Assembly: GCF_035594125.1 (NCBI RefSeq)
Contig: NW_026973743.1
Location: 245,001-309,000 of the forward strand
From: Scylla paramamosain
Taxonomy: Eukaryota; Arthropoda; Malacostraca; Decapoda; Portunidae
Direction of reading: 5' to 3'
Length of the DNA stretch: 64,000 bases
The notes beneath the pieces were generated by a model, which saw only the letters and a list, made by a program, of their open reading frames with translations, did not search any database and was not told where the DNA came from. Numbering within the stretch: the stretch's first letter is position 1; every line of letters begins with the position of its first letter. Below, piece by piece: positions 57,356 to 64,000 of the stretch. Position numbers and translations under genes: made by a program.

Positions 57356-57477
57356 ATTGGTTTTGATGCCTCTGCTTGGTCAGTCTGAAGCTTTTCTCCA
57401 CCCTCCACCTCCATCGTGCAGTAAACTATTCTGTTTGGTGGTAGATGTTTGATCTCCCGCACCTCCATCACCAGCAC
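57356..57477 (-). CDS. Cadps: Cadps exon: start of the C2 domain
   Basis: This exon of the calcium-dependent activator protein for secretion encodes 40 codons plus two bases. It contains the CAPS C2-domain strand around [14 protein letters not shown] followed by [13 protein letters not shown], which I recognise as near-identical across animal CAPS proteins. The exon is bounded by an acceptor (cag before GTGCTGG) and a donor (AT|gtaag). The split codon joins the next exon as ATG, giving KP-M-WDTQGDF, where I recall Thr in vertebrates. CAPS acts in the cytosol and on the membrane of neurons and endocrine cells, priming dense-core vesicles through SNAREs and phosphoinositides. The exon start is phase 0. 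N-terminal exons upstream are not in the window. The minus-strand assignment is certain from splice-site orientation. Confidence 0.95.
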
Positions 57478-57986
57478 CTGCCCAGAGAAAAGTTAATTAA
57501 GCATTGATGATACAATGCATTCAATAACACTAACACACAAAAGAGTCTTATACATCTATGAGACCTGCCTTTAAAATTTTCAACAAATTTTGATATATAT
57601 GTTTGTACTTGCATGTACAAACATGTAAGTTTGCAATATAAGTTTTAAACTTATTAATGATGCTGCATGCACACCTGAACTAATTTAATTTTGTATTAAT
57701 AAACAATTACCTACATATCTATTAATTAATCACCTATCTAATTATCTATAAATGATGGAAATTTATTTACCTATCCATCTAAATATCTATTGAGGAGATG
57801 CATTTACAACGCTCACTAAATCTATGCACCTCTGGAGTTTAACTGAATGACGCAAGTTCATTAAATATCACAGTACTTCCGTGATAAACCTATAAATCAC
57901 AGATCAAAGTTTGACTGTCATGATATTAATAATGTGATAATACTTGCCTTCAAAAATCATCTATTTGTATGACATAATATGTCATA

Positions 57987-58127
57987 CTTACTCATTGTAA
58001 TCAAGATATGATATTTTGTTTTATATATAATTTATGTACTAGAGAATGGTAATATATTATATTACCATTCTCTAGTACATAAATTATATATAAAACAAAA
58101 TATCATATCTTGATTACAATGAGTAAG
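57987..58127. repeat. Perfect inverted repeat, 70-bp arms, 1-base loop
   Basis: The arms 57987-58056 and 58058-58127 are exact reverse complements, starting CTTACTCATTGTAATCAAGA and meeting at GGTAATATA-T-TATATTACC. By eye there is no mismatch. Confidence 0.97.
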
Positions 58128-59527
58128 CCAAAAAATCTTATTTTAGCAGTAAAACTTGTGATCCACATCTATATAGACTTAAAAATATTATATGCCATGA
58201 CTTTCAAGACAAAATATTAAATATACAAAATTAAGAAAAAATATTCTGAGAATGGTAACTTGCAAATATGGCAAAGTAGTTTGCATTGTTACAGGAAACA
58301 AAATTGTCAGTTACATAATGAGAACAAGTTCCATTCAGAAGTCATGAGTCAATTAATTTTTGGTCCTCAATTGCTTACAGATTATATAAAATGAAAATTA
58401 AGGAAAAGATATTTGGTTATGGCAATTGTGAAGTTTGAATGAAGTGTCATATTTGTAGATCTGATGAAAATCTAATTCAAACTAGGATTGTATATTCCAT
58501 TTGCAAGTACCTGTTTATATAAAAACAAAAGCCTAGCAGTCTTGCAATTAGCATACTTGTCTCACAAATGCAATCTTGGGCTGAAGTTCCTGGCTAGATA
58601 CAGATAATTTTACTTTATTTTCTTTGATACATAGCATAGAATTAACATAGATCAAATTTTAAAAGTTGTGACCTCTTTACGTGTGTATAGTACTACTGAA
58701 GCAAAAGGCTTGCAGTTTTGTCCTATATGCTAAAGGAGCTTGTATTTATATAACTGCAGTGAATAGGACATTAGATGAATTTATATCATCTGCTTTCGTT
58801 TAGCTTGCTTAAAGAAAAAATTCATCATACCTGGAACTAATATCATCTCCAATTTCTTTTAAATATCAAACCTACCTGATAAGGTAAACCTCTCAACAGG
58901 AAATAAATAATTAGTTTTTAAAAGCCATACAGTATCCATATGCCTTTGATATTCCATTATTTCCTATTAAAAGATTTCATCTATTCATTTGTTATATAGC
59001 TTTCTTTACTTCCTCTACTTATCACTATTTGAACTTATCTAATCTTCCTTTGTATCCCATCTGCTTAAAACATAATAAGAGACTGGCTATAGACACATTC
59101 TCTTTATTTCTTTCCATGAAAAATTCATCATGTAGTCATGTAGGTGACTAGACCATGGCAGCATAATTCAGTCTTAATCTTCCTTATGCAACTATCAATT
59201 CTCTCCTAGAATTTTTCAATTCATGTAATGTCCATGTTTGTCAAAAACTTATAATTTTTTTCAATATTCACATGTGTTAGAGGATTTGTATGCATGTGTT
59301 TATCTCACTGTTGTAGTGTACAAGACCTATGCTACATTTATATAGTTCTGTTTCTGTATTTATTAGTTAAGGTTTTCCTTCTATTATGTGAATCCCTTGT
59401 TCATATTATCTCTTATAGACTATTTCAAATATCTGCTTTTCTTTGAGGAAGCTGCGAACATAATGCAAGATCATAAAAAAAATTAAGAGAATAAGAGAAG
59501 GTGCAAAAATCCAGAAGTGTGGAAGTT

Positions 59528-59672
59528 CCTACCTATTTCCACCTATAACCTAACTATATCCACCTATAACCCTTAGTCATAAGGTTATCTAATATCTACC
59601 TATATCCACCTATAACCTACCTGTATCTACCTATAACCCTTAGTCATAAGGTTATCTAATATCTTTTAAAGC
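59528..59672. repeat. Two-unit tandem repeat
   Basis: Two copies of about 73 bp, each ending ACCCTTAGTCATAAGGTTAT then CTAATATCT, built from shorter CC(A/T)CCTATA(A)CC words. Confidence 0.85.
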
Positions 59673-59922
59673 TCCCAACAGACTCAAACATAATAATCTT
59701 ATTACTATTAAATTTATGCCAGTCATTTACCACTTTATTAAAAAAAAAAAAAAAATCTTATTTCTTTTCAAATCTATCTTTATCAAACTTGAGCACATTA
59801 CTTTAAGTTACTAACACTGAAGATTTTGCCTACAATATCTTTATCATATCTCTCATGTCACTTGAAATGCAACAGAAAGACTACAAACTACATAGGTTAC
59901 AAGGTAAAACTGGGAAAAACAC

Positions 59923-60690
<768 letters not shown>

Positions 60691-60904
60691 TTGTGAGAAG
60701 GGCTTGTCCATATGGAATTTTATGTCACAGAGGACAGCTTAGACATGTAAATAGACACACAGTAGTTACAGCATTCTTTTATTCTTTGTTACATTTTGAT
60801 AAACACAATCTCATCTTCAGGCTATCAACTAAAACCAGGTAAAAATTATTAAACCACTAAAAACACACTTATCTTATGAAGAGAGGGAGGAAGCTACAGT
60901 CCTT

Positions 60905-61318
60905 TGCTGATAACCCAGCCAGCCATTCGCCTACAGAAAGAGCTCAGAGTTCGTACTAACCAATCATTGGGTAGAACTGAGACCACTCATACATCACACA
61001 CTGGGACAGTGAGGTCACAACCCCTTGGGTTACATCCCATACCTACTTGCTACTAGGTGAACAGGGGTTACAGATTAACAGATTGCCTTGTCGCATCCAG
61101 GACTTGAACCTAGACCTTCTCAGCTGTGAGCCAAGTGTGCTAACCACTACACTACACAATGTGTGTATCCATATGTTGGTGTACAGGAGATAAGGTGCTA
61201 CTAGGTGAACAGGGGTTACAGATTAACAGATTGCCTAGCCGCACCCAGGACTTGAACCTAGACCTTTTCAGCTGAGAGCCACATGTGCTAACCACTACAC
61301 TACACAATGTGTGTATCC
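60905..61318 (-). mobile_element. tRNA-derived SINE, copy 2, with an internal tandem duplication
   Basis: 60905-61160 matches copy 1 at 1-266. The tRNA head on the minus strand has TGTAGTGTAGTGGTTAGCA and a perfect B box GGTTCAAGTCC at about 61105. A 148-bp segment beginning at 61049 is repeated from 61197, giving a second head with its own B box at about 61253. Confidence 0.8.
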
Positions 61319-61452
61319 ACTTCAAGGGAAGTGCTTTTAGTGTTTATATGGTTTTTACCTGTTTTTAATTGATAGCTTGAAGATGGGATTGATTGTTTTT
61401 TTCCAAAAATGTAACAAAGAATGAAGGAATGCTGCCACTACTGTGTGTGTAT

Positions 61453-61621
<169 letters not shown>

Positions 61622-61636
61622 TGGGAAATGTTTAAA

Positions 61637-61880
61637 TGTTATGATCACCTTCAGTTTGGCAGTAAGTGGGTTACTCTTTTCTGTGTCACTCTGTAAGACT
61701 TCCCTCACTAAATCAGTGATAAAGGGAATGAATACCTTTGTGGTCTAAACAGTATCTTCTAATAAGTTCCATGTCAATAAGTTCATTCATTGCATCCATT
61801 CTGGATAAATAATTTCTGAGCTAGAGATGTTGTGAAACGGCCATCTTGGCTGTGGGAGCATCTGTCAAAAGCCACTAAGA
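61637..61880 (-). pseudogene. PIF/Harbinger transposase N-terminal fragment
   Basis: Minus strand. It parallels 10144-10380: both read CATCTTGGC.{1}TGGGAGCATCTG on the plus strand. The translation of the 3' part is [20 protein letters not shown] followed by IITFKHF, the HARBI1-type T-E-x-x-x-x-L-T-A-x-x-K-V motif. It is cut off by the TA array at 61619. The start-proximal part has a frameshift. No catalytic domain. Confidence 0.75.
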
Positions 61881-62216
61881 CAGTCTGCACAGATTGAATG
61901 ATTAACTGTTTGAGTTTATTGCCATAAATAGGTTTTACAATACATATGTACAATGAACATTTGTGGCATTAGTCTGTTGAGCATTTGCTCCCTAGAGGAC
62001 AGAAGATAAACATACCTTATTGCAGTATGGCGAGTGCAGCAATACATCTTAATCATACCCTAAATATTCCTTAGTGATATGTGAACATACCTAGGATATC
62101 TAATTATTCATAAGAAAATCATATCCTAACAGTAAAACATGCATAAATTTGTCTCAAATTTTGCCTCTGTAAATCATACAAATATTTTTTTTTATTTAAC
62201 TTTAAATATATTGAAA
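61881..62216. other. Unassigned
   Basis: AT-rich spacer between a Harbinger fragment and a LINE fragment. Nothing recognised. Confidence 0.5.
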
Positions 62217-62975
62217 TTATTTAATTGTTTTCACATCACATGGAAATCCATTCCAGCATTGTGGCCCTACATGATGTATGGAGAATTTATATAGTATTGT
62301 ACATGACTGAGATAAAATCAAATCAATATTATTTCCCCTTGTGCCTTGACCATGATGAAAAACCTTAAATATTCTTGTATTGTGGTCGCTGTTATTTAAA
62401 TCAATAAAAATACTAAGTAGCATAAAATACTTCTTGACTAAATCAAATTTTAACATCCATAGTTTGTTAAACAGCACATCAGTGGATCGTATTTTCTTTC
62501 AAAGCAAACTGTTCTGATCAGTTTCTTTTGAGATACAAAAACATTTCTTATAAATATAGGCCAAGAACATACCGATATAGCAACACAATAGGCAATATAG
62601 GGATAACAAAGGGGATAATAAATACTCTGTAATACCTTGATAGTAAGGTTGCGACTAACCTATATATAATTCCACATGTTTTTGATAAATTTGTGCAAAC
62701 AGACTGTATATGATCCTTCCAAATTAAATTTTTATCTATAATAACACCTAATAATTTAGTACTAGTAATTTGTTGTAGTTCACACCCTCTTAAAGATACT
62801 GAACCAAAATAAAAAAAAATAAAAAAACGATTTTGAAATAGTATATAACTAGTCTTTTTAATGTTAACAGATAAATCTGCCAAGACCCAACTTGATATCT
62901 TTTCTAATTCACTATTCACTTTTGTATGTAACTAATCTAATGTTTTATCTGTCATGAGGAGATTAGTGTCATCTA
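62217..62975 (-). pseudogene. Non-LTR RT C-terminal fragment
   Basis: Minus strand: FLDDTNLLMTDK (cf. the F-A-D-D catalytic box), NSELEKISSWVLADLSVNIKK, TKLLGVIIDKNLIWKDHI and CGIIYRLVATLLS, then after frameshifts SDHNTRIFKVFHH and IHHVGPQCWNGFPCDVK (cf. G-P-x-x-W-N-S-L-P). This is the palm-thumb-C-terminal region of a jockey/CR1-group RT distinct from the other two LINE families here. 5'-truncated and degenerate. An internal A-rich patch (62810-62830) adds extra residues. Confidence 0.8.
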
Positions 62976-62997
62976 GGAACTGATTAATCCATTATAC

Positions 62998-63098
62998 ACT
63001 GACTCCTATGAGGAAAGTAGTTTGGTTTCTGAATATTTTAGATTTTAAATGGCATTCAGGAACAAATTAAGTTCAAGAAACGAGGTTCCATTGTATGT
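62998..63098 (-). mobile_element. Mariner/pogo-like transposon end
   Basis: On the minus strand it begins CAATGGAACCTCGTTTCTTG then AACTTAATTTGTTCC, similar to the end at 8914. Only the terminal segment is present. Confidence 0.5.
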
Positions 63099-63123
63099 AA
63101 ACAAGGTGTTCCAAAAGGAAAGT

Positions 63124-63570
63124 CATATATGACTTGAAAGATCAAGTCATTTTAAGTGGGACACATTCTTTGGTCAAATGGTCTTAATACCATGGTTTAG
63201 AAATTACAGGGCATTTTATTATGTATGCACTAAGAGTTGGTGAGAAGGAGTGGGGAGAGGGCAGCAAAGGTGGACATTGGCACCATAAGGATGCTATTTC
63301 ATTACACATCAACGTTTTCATAAATAAAGATATAATTGAATTCAAGAACGCAATGTATCATTGTAGTAAATAATAGCTAAAAAAAACATCACATGCCATA
63401 TGGCAACAGTGACCAGCTGGACATTGTGGGATGGCCTGCGTGCAGCTACTTGCTACTGATGCACATCCATATTCAAATGCCCTATAATTTCTAAACTATA
63501 GTATTAACAGCATTCAACTACAGAATATTTCCAACTTAGAATGACTTGATCTTTCATTTCTGAGAATATG
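63124..63570. mobile_element. Fold-back MITE, full copy with long inverted arms
   Basis: The arms of about 95 bp (63124-63220 and 63472-63570) are imperfect inverted repeats. GAAAGATCAAGTCATTTTAA on the left pairs with TTAGAATGACTTGATCTTTC on the right, and TTTAGAAATTACAGGGCATT pairs with AATGCCCTATAATTTCTAAA. No coding. A partial copy is at 7496-7770. Confidence 0.8.
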
Positions 63571-63584
63571 TAACATCCTGTGAG

Positions 63585-64000
<416 letters not shown>

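Noticed and set aside
59528..59672. CCTAACC/TAACCC-like words suggesting interstitial telomeric repeat
   Set aside because: The arthropod telomeric unit is TTAGG; here the words are irregular and belong to a 73-bp tandem duplication.

Overview
This is eukaryotic, intron-rich, AT-rich animal DNA. Long pure dinucleotide arrays, DIRS-type tyrosine-recombinase retrotransposons, jockey/CR1-like LINEs, tRNA-derived SINEs and invertebrate-like residues in the one host gene suggest an arthropod, most likely a decapod crustacean. The taxon is an inference from overall texture, not a proven call.

The only host gene I can support runs on the minus strand through almost the whole window. It is Cadps/CAPS, the calcium-dependent activator protein for secretion, which primes dense-core vesicles. 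Six coding exons are recognisable, in 5'-to-3' gene order: two C2-domain exons (57356-57477, 45853-45997), the C2-to-PH linker (40993-41099), a PH-domain exon (40648-40825), and two exons of the MUN/MHD region (13682-13838, 4218-4371). Splice sites and phases agree across every consecutive pair. Two things are wrong. The PH exon carries a 2-bp frameshift. Also, the roughly 300 residues that should lie between the PH exon and the MHD exon are not visible anywhere in the intervening 26.8 kb. The locus is therefore a misassembly, a rearranged gene or a decaying partial copy.

The introns are a nested transposon landscape. Two full-length DIRS elements (15192-20254 and 33308-38484, plus strand) have gag, RT/RNase H and tyrosine recombinase regions, inverted terminal repeats and an internal complementary region that copies the circle junction. 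The first split a minus-strand CR1/jockey-like LINE (14613-23450) with no target duplication. A jockey-like LINE (42388-45594) and a decayed relative (52795-54740) lie antisense to Cadps. DNA transposons include a TTAA-flanked piggyBac remnant (6034-6892), three PIF/Harbinger transposase fragments, and two short hAT elements, each with a perfect 8-bp duplication and each inserted within or beside Harbinger sequence. There are also pogo/Tigger-like ends and a fold-back MITE family.

Other structure: about 20 long microsatellites ((TA)n, (GA)n, (GT)n), many abutting transposon ends; minisatellites at 27440-27930 and in the second DIRS leader; a perfect 70-bp inverted repeat with a 1-base loop at 57987-58127; and tRNA-derived SINEs near both ends of the window. 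No rRNA gene, functional tRNA, CRISPR array or bacterial feature is present.
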